This document shows positions 1 through 7,790 of a stretch of 64,000 nucleotides of DNA, one piece after another. A program made the position numbers and the translations under genes. How positions within the stretch are numbered: the stretch's first letter is position 1; each line of letters begins with the position of its first letter. The notes under the pieces were generated by a model that was not told where the DNA came from, searched no databases, and saw nothing but the letters and a program-made list of their open reading frames with translations. Origin of the DNA: JASDSY01 sp041441465 (GTDB lineage: Bacteria > Muiribacteriota > UBA9980); the NCBI GenBank assembly GCA_041441465.1, contig JASDSY010000008.1, positions 27,602 through 91,601 of the forward strand, in the 5' to 3' direction.

Positions 1-1982
1 CCGACAAAAAAAGCGTAGGGAGTTATGATTCCTAATATCAAAAATGCCGTCTTAACGCCGCGTTCCTTGATCATCACAAAAAAACTCGCAATACAAGGTA
101 CAAAAAGCGTTATCGTAACCAGCGAAACCATAATTTGAACAGGATTAAGCATGCCCTTTTCCGCCAATAAATATAAGCCGGCAGCGCCGTAATCGCGTCT
201 CAAAAAACCCATTAAAAAAGCAAACGTCGCTTCCTTGGGAAGTCCCAGGAGCCCGACAATAAACGGCGATGCCGCGGCCTCAAGTTTAACGAGTAACCCT
301 GTTTCGTTAAGAATAAAAAGAATAAATGTGCCGGCCAAAAACAATGGCACTGCCTCTTTTATAAACCATATAACACGGTTATAGGTTTTTTTTACTATAT
401 TCCAGAACTGCGGCAGCCTTATCGGCGGCAATTCCATTATAAACGAAGAAATAGAACCTTTTATAAGCCACGACGAAAGCTTTCCGGCTATTATCACCTG
501 CAGCGCGACGGCGCCAAACACAAGCGCCGCACCTAAAAATGATACTTTAGCCCCCAATCCCATCATCACTCCGAGCTGCGCTGAACACGGAACCCCGAGC
601 GCGAGAAGTATCGTCGCGATTAATCTTTCTTTTTTCGAATCCAGTATACGCGTTGTGAGTATGGCCATGGTTCCGCATCCCAAGCCAAGAATCATAGGCA
701 ATATAGCCTTACCGTTCAATCCGATATGTTTGAAAATCCTGTCAGAAAGGACCGTCAGCCTCGGCAGATAGCCGGAATCCTCTAAAAAGCCGAAAGCCAG
801 AAAGAATGTCACCATAATAGGCATTACGATGGCAATAGCGTAGGTCATCCCCATACTCCATAATCCATACTGCCCGACGAACATTTTAAAAACGATACTT
901 TCTGCCCCGAAGTATTTGCCGAACAGCGAAGCGATAACAGGATTAATTTTCGCTTCAAATATATTCTTTTCAATGAAATTAACGCATACTCCCGCCCCGA
1001 AATAACCGACAAATAAATATAAGACGGCAAGAGTGATAATAAACAGGAATGTCCCAATTTTAACATCCGTAAGCAATAAACCAAATTTATACCTTATGCT
1101 GTCATTTTTTTCCCGCATGGTCGAGGTGTAGCAATCCGCAATTATTTCAGAAATTATTTTTTCACGCGTATCGAAAATCGACTTGGCGAAATTATTAATT
1201 TGTGTTTTATCATAATGCCCAAGATGTGCTTTTAACAAAGATTTCACCTGAGGCTCAAAAAGGTTTAACGCGGATTCGTCGCCTGATAAAAGCATCAAAG
1301 CGACGGAATGTGAATACTTATAATCGGCCGGCATCAGTTTTTGCAGTTTTACGCAGGCTTTAACAACTTCGTCATGATACTGAATCTTAACCTTTCCGTG
1401 TTTAAAAGAACTTATGCTTTGAAAAATCGAGTTTATCCCCTTTTTAGTAGTAGCAGAAGTGCTGAGCACCGTTATTCCCCCGAGCGCCAGCGAAAGTCTG
1501 TGTTTATCAATAAATATGCCGCGTTCTTCGGCCTCGTCTTCCATATTAAGATTTAAAATCAATGATACATTAGCCTCAATTAATTCAAGCGTTATTAAAA
1601 GCGCTCGCTTTAAATTTTTATAATCGGCAACCTGAATGACCTTTTTGATTGTTCCGTTAAAAATTATGTCGCGCGCCACTTCCTCGTCTTCGCTGCGCGG
1701 AATTAATGAATTTGTACCCGGCGTATCCACTATTTCTATTTTATCGCCGCCTGAACCGATAAGCATACCGGAACTGATATCGACGGTCGTCCCGGGATAG
1801 TTTGAAACTACCACATATTGTCCCGTTAAGCAATTAAATATAACCGATTTTCCTACATTTGGATTACCGACTAAAGCTATTTTATCGCCCGAATCCTTAA
1901 ATTCTTTTTTTACGTTATTTCCCAAGCCCACGGAAATGCCTGAATCAAATTTAGTATCCGCTTTGTTTTCCATTTCCTTCAT
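1..1982 (-). CDS. feoB: Ferrous iron transport protein B (FeoB), 3' end cut by window
   Basis: FeoB is the GTPase-gated inner-membrane importer of Fe(II). The reverse strand is open from 1982 to the window edge (about 660 residues visible). The G domain is N-terminal: G1 GNPNVGKS at residues 39-46, a G3 VDTPGT, and a G4-like NLNMED. After a helical cytosolic segment come many hydrophobic helices typical of the FeoB permease, including the stretch GLGCGTMAILTTRILDS and a CSAQLG segment. I start at the ATG at 1982 because GGAG lies seven bases upstream and because this ATG overlaps the fur stop codon as ATGA, so the two genes are probably translationally coupled; an in-frame ATG at 1973 is an alternative. 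No feoA is visible on this side. Regulation by the Fur box at 2469-2483 is likely. The family assignment is secure; the C-terminus is outside the window. Confidence 0.95.
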   Translation of the reverse strand, partial: MKEMENKADTKFDSGISVGLGNNVKKEFKDSGDKIALVGNPNVGKSVIFNCLTGQYVVVSNYPGTTVDISSGMLIGSGGDKIEIVDTPGTNSLIPRSEDEEVARDIIFNGTIKKVIQVADYKNLKRALLITLELIEANVSLILNLNMEDEAEERGIFIDKHRLSLALGGITVLSTSATTKKGINSIFQSISSFKHGKVKIQYHDEVVKACVKLQKLMPADYKYSHSVALMLLSGDESALNLFEPQVKSLLKAHLGHYDKTQINNFAKSIFDTREKIISEIIADCYTSTMREKNDSIRYKFGLLLTDVKIGTFLFIITLAVLYLFVGYFGAGVCVNFIEKNIFEAKINPVIASLFGKYFGAESIVFKMFVGQYGLWSMGMTYAIAIVMPIMVTFFLAFGFLEDSGYLPRLTVLSDRIFKHIGLNGKAILPMILGLGCGTMAILTTRILDSKKERLIATILLALGVPCSAQLGVMMGLGAKVSFLGAALVFGAVALQVIIAGKLSSWLIKGSISSFIMELPPIRLPQFWNIVKKTYNRVIWFIKEAVPLFLAGTFILFILNETGLLVKLEAAASPFIVGLLGLPKEATFAFLMGFLRRDYGAAGLYLLAEKGMLNPVQIMVSLVTITLFVPCIASFFVMIKERGVKTAFLILGIITPYAFFV

Positions 1983-2440
1983 TTCAATTCTCCGTTCTTT
2001 ATGCAATTACCGCAAATGCCATATAATTCCATTTTATGACGCGATATCTTAAAATTAAAATCAAGCGCTATTTTTTTTTGAAGTTTCTCAATTTCATCAT
2101 TATAAAATTCTATTATTATTCCGCATGATTCGCATATTAAATGATCATGGTGCGTCGACGTATGTTTGCTGCCTTTAAAATCAAGGCATAATTCATAATA
2201 CGACTTATTATCATCGAGTTTCATTTTGGTTAATAAATTTTCCTTTTCGAGAAAATTAATATTTCGAAAAACCGTTGCCAGCGAAATTTTAGGATTATTT
2301 TTTTTCGCCTCAGAAAGAATTTGCTCCAGACTCAGATGCCGGCCGTGATTTTTCAAAAGAACCTCGATAATTATTTTTCTTTGATTTGTAATCTTTAAAC
2401 CAAGTGTTTTCAAATAATTTAAAAATTCAAATTCTGGCAT
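1979..2440 (-). CDS. fur: Fur-family ferric uptake regulator
   Basis: Metal-dependent DNA-binding repressor of about 153 residues, the usual Fur length. The N-terminal winged helix contains the recognition segment LATVFRNINFLEK (about 54-66); the dimerisation domain has the HHDH metal ligands (97-100) and two zinc-binding pairs, CESC (103-106) and CGNC (143-146). Within the superfamily, Fur rather than PerR or Zur is supported mainly by its neighbour feoB. I place the start at the ATG at 2440 (MPEFEF) because a GGTGG ribosome-binding site precedes it. A longer in-frame start at 2467 would lie immediately beside the operator and lacks a good ribosome-binding site. The stop overlaps the feoB start. 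A perfect Fur box between the promoter and this start implies autoregulation of the fur-feoB unit. Confidence 0.92.
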   Translation of the reverse strand: MPEFEFLNYLKTLGLKITNQRKIIIEVLLKNHGRHLSLEQILSEAKKNNPKISLATVFRNINFLEKENLLTKMKLDDNKSYYELCLDFKGSKHTSTHHDHLICESCGIIIEFYNDEIEKLQKKIALDFNFKISRHKMELYGICGNCIKNGELK

Positions 2441-2468
2441 TATCCACCGCCGCTTTTTGTTTTGCAAA

Positions 2469-2483
2469 TGAAAATCATTTTCA
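2469..2483. promoter_or_regulatory. Fur box (operator), perfect 7-1-7 palindrome
   Basis: TGAAAAT-C-ATTTTCA is an exact 7-1-7 inverted repeat and closely matches the Fur half-site TGATAAT. It lies just downstream of the -10 element of the fur promoter and upstream of the chosen fur start, so bound Fur would block transcription of fur and feoB. Seen directly; the function is inferred from the family. Confidence 0.85.
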
Positions 2484-2489
2484 ATTAGA

Positions 2490-2518
2490 AATTTATCATA
2501 ATATTATTAAATTGTCAA
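2490..2518 (-). promoter_or_regulatory. Promoter of fur-feoB
   Basis: On the minus strand TTGACA (2518-2513) is followed after 17 bases by TAAATT (2495-2490). The predicted start near 2484 abuts the Fur box, the usual arrangement for repression. Confidence 0.7.
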
Positions 2519-2762
2519 CCAAATTCATAGTTATTTTAAATAATTTATTCTTTCAGCATTGATATTCTTTTTAATGTTAAAAAAAATTGATGAAAGGCGA
2601 TGGCCGGAACAATAATTTTTAAAACAGCATTTTTTATGACGGCATATCAGCAAGCCGTAATAAGATCTATTTAAAAATATTAAATATTTATTAATTTAAT
2701 TAAAAATATGACGATATTACACACATAATTTATTCACTATATCAAATGAGGGAGGAAGCTAT
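2519..2762. other. AT-rich divergent intergenic region between fur and the porin
   Basis: Apart from the fur control region and the ribosome-binding site GGAGG at 2751-2755 for the porin, this stretch shows only AT-rich sequence. I recognise no known riboswitch or RNA here. Confidence 0.5.
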
Positions 2763-4295
2763 TTGAACCTAAAATTTAAACTTTCAATCATATTAGCTGC
2801 TTTATTATTAGGAAGCACGTTTGTTTCAGGCGCGGCAGCGGCAGAAACAACAAAAGAAGTAAGACTTTCACAATCACAAAAGGAAAAACTTATCGAAAAC
2901 TTAAGAAAACAGGTTTCAGCACGTGAAACAATCGCAAAGCAAATTTCCGATATAAAGGATCCTTCAGAAGAAGTAAAAAAAGCTGAAGAATCTACAGTTA
3001 AGGAGAAAAAAAGCAAAACGGCAGCCAAGAAAGCCAAAAAAGAGGCTAAAAAAAGCGCTAGCCCGGCTGAAGTAAAGGAACCTGAGCAGTCAGAACACGG
3101 AAAAAAAGATTCGATTGCCGCCGAAAAAGCACCCGAATTAAAAGCCGGCAGCGAAGAAGTAAAATTATCTTCACCCGAGCCGGTTCAGGAAAAAGCTGCA
3201 CCGGTTGCGGCAGCCCCAGAAAAAAAAGCTGAAGCGAAATCGGAAGCAAAATCATCACCGATAGAAATATCAGGATATATGCAATACTTATATACCGATC
3301 AGGAAAATAACGCCGCAGGCACTGGCGGCAGCGGAAATATATCAAGAGCAAGGCTCATCTTGAAGAAGCAGTTAGATGATAAAACTCAATTTTATACGCA
3401 ATTAAACGGCAACACGACAACTGCCGAAGGCGCTCAGTTCCAGATTTATGATATGTACACAAAATATAACTTTACGCCTGACACAAATATTCAAATAGGC
3501 CAATTCTCCGTACCTAACGGTTTTCAGCTTGCGGTTACGGCGCCCAAAGACATATATATGATTAACGCAGGACAGGCTTACGGCTCTACCGAACATGAAA
3601 CGACAGTAGCAAACGACTCTCGCGACCGCGGCCTGAGGATAAATTATGCCAAAAAAGGAAGCCAGTTCAACTACGCTCTTGCGATTGTCGACGGCGAAGG
3701 CATAAATAACGACAGCATTATACGCAACGATAACAAATCAGTCCACGTAAGAATCGGTTACGAGCCATTATCTTACCTAAAATTTGGTGTTTTTGGCTCG
3801 GAAGGCAGAAGGTACAAAGCCGCCGTTACAGACACAACAAAAGCTGCCGTCGCCAGCAGCTCATCTGCCTATGTCACTAACGCCGCCACAACTTATGATT
3901 CATTATACGGCACAAAAGCAGGCGCCACGGCAGCCGGTGATTTTTTAAGAAGGCGTGCAGGCATCGACATGCGTTACAAAAAAGACAAATGGACACTTCA
4001 GGGCGAATATCAGTGGCTGGAAACAGGCCTCGCAGGCAGAATTTCAAATTTAATCGGGCGCGGCGGATTTGTTGAAGCCGGCTACTTAATCAGGCCAAAA
4101 CTTGATTTAACGGCTAAAACTGACGTTTTTACCCCGAACACAAATGACAGTAATACAAAGAAAACTGTTAACGCAGGCGGTTTCAACTGGTATTTAAACA
4201 AAACATCAAAATTCCAATTTGTTTATGAAAGCAAAAAAGAAACACCTGAAACTAAAAATGATAAAATTAATACCCTTTTTACACTTGAATTTTAA
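2763..4295 (+). CDS. Outer-membrane porin, phosphate-selective (OprO/OprP-like) family
   Basis: A 510-residue exported beta-barrel protein. It opens with a signal peptide (hydrophobic 8-25, Ala-rich cleavage region near 25-28). Residues about 30-160 are an extended, highly charged region rich in Lys, Glu and Ala, probably coiled coil or periplasmic spanning. The porin domain starts near IEISGYMQYLYTDQ (about 165) with strands typical of the family, such as RARLILKKQLDDKTQFYTQL and IQIGQFSVPNGF, and ends in the aromatic terminus FTLEF expected for barrel insertion. The start is TTG, eight bases after GGAGG. The long charged N-terminal region is unusual for this family and may anchor the barrel to peptidoglycan. 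Substrate specificity cannot be read from the sequence. A strong terminator follows. Confidence 0.8.
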   Translation: MNLKFKLSIILAALLLGSTFVSGAAAAETTKEVRLSQSQKEKLIENLRKQVSARETIAKQISDIKDPSEEVKKAEESTVKEKKSKTAAKKAKKEAKKSASPAEVKEPEQSEHGKKDSIAAEKAPELKAGSEEVKLSSPEPVQEKAAPVAAAPEKKAEAKSEAKSSPIEISGYMQYLYTDQENNAAGTGGSGNISRARLILKKQLDDKTQFYTQLNGNTTTAEGAQFQIYDMYTKYNFTPDTNIQIGQFSVPNGFQLAVTAPKDIYMINAGQAYGSTEHETTVANDSRDRGLRINYAKKGSQFNYALAIVDGEGINNDSIIRNDNKSVHVRIGYEPLSYLKFGVFGSEGRRYKAAVTDTTKAAVASSSSAYVTNAATTYDSLYGTKAGATAAGDFLRRRAGIDMRYKKDKWTLQGEYQWLETGLAGRISNLIGRGGFVEAGYLIRPKLDLTAKTDVFTPNTNDSNTKKTVNAGGFNWYLNKTSKFQFVYESKKETPETKNDKINTLFTLEF

Positions 4296-4340
4296 CCAAA
4301 TTATTATTTTTAATTCATAATCAATAACAAACTTTATCTA

Positions 4341-4391
4341 AAAATAAATAGCTGTCCGAAAGAATAAATTTCAGGCAGCTATTTATTTTTG
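4341..4391. terminator. Bidirectional terminator between convergent genes
   Basis: AAAATAAATAGCTG (4341-4354) pairs with CAGCTATTTATTTT (4376-4389) and is flanked by A and T runs, so it can end both the porin and the minus-strand gene at 4427. Confidence 0.85.
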
Positions 4392-4426
4392 TAATTTCAA
4401 TAGTTGTTAATCTTTATGTTCCGGGA

Positions 4427-4837
4427 TTATTTTATTATTTCAAGTTTATAGTCAAGGTTACAGTCGTTCGCTAACCCATAAACTTTTTCGAATATTTCAA
4501 TTATTTTTTTAGCGGTTGCAACAATTTCTTTTTCATTTGAAGCTTTCCAGATGCCCGAATAATTTTTTCCTTCACGATCATCCTCGTATTCAGGTTCTGC
4601 TTTAAAAAGTCCATAACTATAAAGCGAATTAACCATTTTCTCGGTAAAATCAAATCCTTCATGTAAAAAATCTTCCGAAACCGCTTCCGCATATATATCA
4701 ACACTCGAAACACGGGCAAACTGCATATAAAATTCGCCTGCGCTTATTATTAAAAAGCTGCCTTCGCCGCCTTTTTTCATTAATTCTTCGAGATGCTTAA
4801 TTATCCTGATTTCATTAGAATCTTTGGTCAAGCTCAT
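4427..4837 (-). CDS. Small acidic protein, type III chaperone-like (TY-Chap/YbjN-like) fold suspected
   Basis: A 136-residue soluble protein with no signal peptide or membrane helix. The central part reads SFLIISAGEFYMQFA, then IYAEAVSEDFL, then a short helix and a NYSGIWKA segment. This order of an exposed strand, an AEAVS motif and a helix resembles the type III secretion chaperone-like domains (TY-Chap, YbjN) that occur widely outside secretion systems; this is recollection of pattern, not a search result. The start at 4837 is chosen because GGAGG lies six bases upstream; an ATG at 4861 has no ribosome-binding site. It sits alone between the porin and the ABC importer, so context gives no role. 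Confidence 0.6.
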   Translation of the reverse strand: MSLTKDSNEIRIIKHLEELMKKGGEGSFLIISAGEFYMQFARVSSVDIYAEAVSEDFLHEGFDFTEKMVNSLYSYGLFKAEPEYEDDREGKNYSGIWKASNEKEIVATAKKIIEIFEKVYGLANDCNLDYKLEIIK

Positions 4838-4921
4838 TGACGCCTCCAAAAATTTTTTCATAATAATATAATATTTTTTTTCTAAAGTTTCAATATTATA
4901 TCACATTTTTTTAAATTTTTG

Positions 4922-4950
4922 TTGATATTAATTTTAAATTAGGGTATAAA
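4922..4950 (+). promoter_or_regulatory. Promoter of the BMP transporter operon
   Basis: TTGATA (4922-4927), a 17-base spacer and TATAAA (4945-4950). The predicted leader is about 130 bases and AT-rich; I see no purine riboswitch signature in it. Confidence 0.6.
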
Positions 4951-5088
4951 TTATATAATAAAATAAAATATTTAACTATTTTCATTTTACATCTTCTGCG
5001 ACTCATTCACAAATAAAAATAAGTCCTAAAATAAAAAGCCCGTTAAATCACTTTAATTTTTTAGTTAATTATAATAAAGGGGTTAACA

Positions 5089-6150
5089 ATGAAGTTTTCA
5101 TTAAAAAAATTTAAAAAAAACAGTATCTGGATTTTAATTTTTATTTTCATAATTTCTTCAATTTATGCTCTAATGCCTGATAATGCAGCAGCCGCAAAGA
5201 AAGAGAAGAAGAAAAAAATAAAAGTCGGCCTTGTGGTGGATGTCGGCGGCCTCGGCGATAAATCTTTCAACGATTCGGCATACTTAGGCCTCCTAGAAGC
5301 TGAAAAAAGATTAAAAATACTCTCGGATGTCGGCCAGCCTTCCAATAAAATGGAAGAAGAACAGCATTTAACCGCATTTTCACAAAATGATTATGATTTA
5401 ATTATCGGCGTAGGTTTTTCAATGCAGGACGCTATAACAAAAACAGCGAAATTGCACCCTGATAAAAAATTTGCGATTATAGACGGCTATATTGATCTTC
5501 CAAATGTGGCATGCCTCTTATTTAAAGAGCACGAAGGCTCATTTTTGGTCGGAGCCCTCGGCGCAATGATGTCAAAAACCAAAAAAATGGGATTTGTCGG
5601 CGGTATGGATATCCCTTTAATACATAAATTTGAAACCGGCTACAAAGAAGGCGCACAGTATATCGATAAAAGTGCTGAAGTTCTCATTAAATATACAGGT
5701 TCCGATCCGTCAGCCTGGAACGATCCGGTTAAAGGCCGTGAAATTACGCTGTCATTGCTGACCCAGGGCTGCGACGTTGTCTTTCACGCGGCCGGCGGCA
5801 CCGGAAGCGGAGTTATCAAAGCCTGTCACGAGCAAAAAGCATGGGCAATCGGTGTCGACTCAGACCAGGACGGCGTAATACCCGGAAGCGTCCTCACATC
5901 CATGGTTAAACGCTGCAATGTGGCGGTTTTCAATACAATCAAAGATATCACCGAAGGAAAATTCATAAGCGGAATACATAACTTCGGCATTAAAGAAAAC
6001 GGCGTCGATACTTCAGAATTTAAATATACCAAAGATAAAATTCCGCAGGAATATTTAAAACGCCTTGAACAAATCAAACAGGACATAATTGACGGAAAAA
6101 TAGTTGTAACCGACTACATGGCTGAACAAAACAAGCCTAAAAATAAGTAA
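5089..6150 (+). CDS. BMP-family ABC substrate-binding protein (PnrA/Med-like)
   Basis: The 353-residue extracytoplasmic receptor of the transporter encoded just downstream. The BMP family mostly binds purine or other nucleosides. A hydrophobic export signal covers residues 13-30 and ends in an Ala-rich site (NAAAA); there is no lipobox cysteine, unlike Gram-positive relatives. The mature domain opens with KVGLVVDVGGLGDKSFNDSA, the characteristic BMP motif, and contains IIGVGFSMQDAI, KFAIIDGY, GAMMSKTKKMGFVGGMD and DVVFHAAGGTGSGV, all expected strand-turn elements of the periplasmic-binding fold. The ribosome-binding site AAAGGGG precedes the ATG at 5089. It is followed by the ATPase and two permeases in the usual order. 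Nucleoside specificity is family knowledge, not shown by the sequence. Confidence 0.88.
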   Translation: MKFSLKKFKKNSIWILIFIFIISSIYALMPDNAAAAKKEKKKKIKVGLVVDVGGLGDKSFNDSAYLGLLEAEKRLKILSDVGQPSNKMEEEQHLTAFSQNDYDLIIGVGFSMQDAITKTAKLHPDKKFAIIDGYIDLPNVACLLFKEHEGSFLVGALGAMMSKTKKMGFVGGMDIPLIHKFETGYKEGAQYIDKSAEVLIKYTGSDPSAWNDPVKGREITLSLLTQGCDVVFHAAGGTGSGVIKACHEQKAWAIGVDSDQDGVIPGSVLTSMVKRCNVAVFNTIKDITEGKFISGIHNFGIKENGVDTSEFKYTKDKIPQEYLKRLEQIKQDIIDGKIVVTDYMAEQNKPKNK

Positions 6151-6242
6151 TAACACAAACAATAATAAAAATAAAAAATTTATACGCTTATATTTATTTA
6201 TGCGTAATAAGGCCATAAATATATAAAAAAGGGGAGTTATAA

Positions 6243-7790
6243 ATGTTTGCCCTTTCGATGAAATCAATAACCAAGAGATTTAAAAATTTCACTGCCAATG
6301 ATAATATAACATTTTCAGTGAAAAAAAATACCATTCACGGCCTTGTCGGAGAAAACGGCGCCGGCAAATCCACTTTAATGAACATACTATACGGCTTGCT
6401 GGAACCTGATTCAGGTGAAATTCTGGTGAATGAACAGGCTGTAAAATTTAACGGTCCCAAAGACGCCATTGAAGCCGGCATCGGCATGGTGCATCAGCAT
6501 TTTATGCTTGCCGGGCCGTTGACCGTCACCGAAAACATAATTCTTGGCAGCGAGCCGGATACTGGTTTATTTTTTAATTATAAAAAGGCAAAGCAAATCG
6601 TCTGCGAGCTGTCCGAACGCTACGGCCTTAAAATCGATCCTGACGCCCGAATTGATTCGATTTCAGTCGGCCTGGCGCAACGCGTTGAAATTTTGAAAAC
6701 GCTTTACCGTGGCGCCAAAATAATAATACTTGACGAACCGACCGCCGTGCTGACTCCGCAGGAAGTTCGCGAGCTTTTAAAAATAATGGCTAACCTCAGA
6801 AAAGACGGCGTAACTATAGTCTTCATAAGCCATAAACTCCGTGAAGTCAAGGAAATCACAGATGAAATAACCGTCATCAGATCCGGTAAAATTATCGGCA
6901 GCGCTAAAACAAGCGCAATCAGCGAAAATGAAATCGCCAAAATGATGGTCGGCCGCGAAGTGTCATTTTCAACCCAGAAAACTCCAATGAAAAATTGCGG
7001 CGCCGGAATTTTAGTCAAAAATATAGAAGCATTTAACGATAAAGGCTTGAAATGCCTGCATAAAATTTCTTTCGACGTAACCCGCGGCGAAATTCACGGC
7101 ATCGCCGGAGTCGAAGGCAACGGACAGTCGGAGCTGCTCGAAGTTTTAACAGGACTTCGCAAAGCCACCGCCGGAAAAGTATCTGTATTCGAAAAGGATG
7201 GCGCCGAAAAGGAAATTACAAATAAAACTCCGATTCAGATTTATGAAAATAAAGTCGCTCATATTCCTGAAGATCGTCACAAAAGAGGTCTGCAGCTTAA
7301 ATTTAATATAGAAGAAAACCTCGTAACAAGCCTGATAGGGAAAAAACCATTTTCCAATGCCGGTATCATAAATAATCAGGCGCTTTCACAAAATGCTGAA
7401 GAACAAATAAATAAATTCGATATACGCTGCGCCTCTTCGAAGGTTAAGATACAAAACCTTTCCGGCGGCAATCAGCAAAAAGTCGTTATCGCCCGCGAAT
7501 TATATAAGGACCCTGAATATATAATAATTTCTCAGCCGACCCGCGGAGTCGATATCGGCGCAATCGAATTTATTCATAAAAAAATTATCGAGCTTCGCGA
7601 CAGAGGTGTAGCAGTACTCCTGTTATCAGCGGAACTTACGGAAATAATGAATCTTTCAGACCGCATTTCGGTAATTTATGAAGGCGAAATAGTGGACACT
7701 ATGGCTGCAAAAGATGCAACCGAAGAAAAATTAGGCCTGATGATGGCCGGCATAAAAGAACAAAAAGGCGTGATCAACAATGCAAAATAA
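6243..7790 (+). CDS. Nucleoside-type ABC transporter ATPase with two nucleotide-binding domains
   Basis: The energising subunit of the BMP importer, 515 residues, with two fused ABC domains as in RbsA/NupA/YufO proteins. The first domain has Walker A GENGAGKST (36-44), a degenerate signature SVGLAQR and Walker B IIILDEPTAVLT. The second has the non-canonical Walker A GVEGNGQS, an intact signature LSGGNQQKVVIARE and a Walker B altered to IIISQPTRGVD. The degenerate elements are normal for this subfamily, which has one catalytic and one degenerate composite site. The start at 6243 has GGGGAG six bases upstream. The 3' end overlaps the permease start by 11 bases, consistent with coupled translation. 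Confidence 0.92.
   Translation: MFALSMKSITKRFKNFTANDNITFSVKKNTIHGLVGENGAGKSTLMNILYGLLEPDSGEILVNEQAVKFNGPKDAIEAGIGMVHQHFMLAGPLTVTENIILGSEPDTGLFFNYKKAKQIVCELSERYGLKIDPDARIDSISVGLAQRVEILKTLYRGAKIIILDEPTAVLTPQEVRELLKIMANLRKDGVTIVFISHKLREVKEITDEITVIRSGKIIGSAKTSAISENEIAKMMVGREVSFSTQKTPMKNCGAGILVKNIEAFNDKGLKCLHKISFDVTRGEIHGIAGVEGNGQSELLEVLTGLRKATAGKVSVFEKDGAEKEITNKTPIQIYENKVAHIPEDRHKRGLQLKFNIEENLVTSLIGKKPFSNAGIINNQALSQNAEEQINKFDIRCASSKVKIQNLSGGNQQKVVIARELYKDPEYIIISQPTRGVDIGAIEFIHKKIIELRDRGVAVLLLSAELTEIMNLSDRISVIYEGEIVDTMAAKDATEEKLGLMMAGIKEQKGVINNAK

Noticed and set aside
2581..2680. Possible riboswitch upstream of the porin
   Set aside because: Only scattered GC-containing pieces are present, with no recognisable conserved core or terminator.
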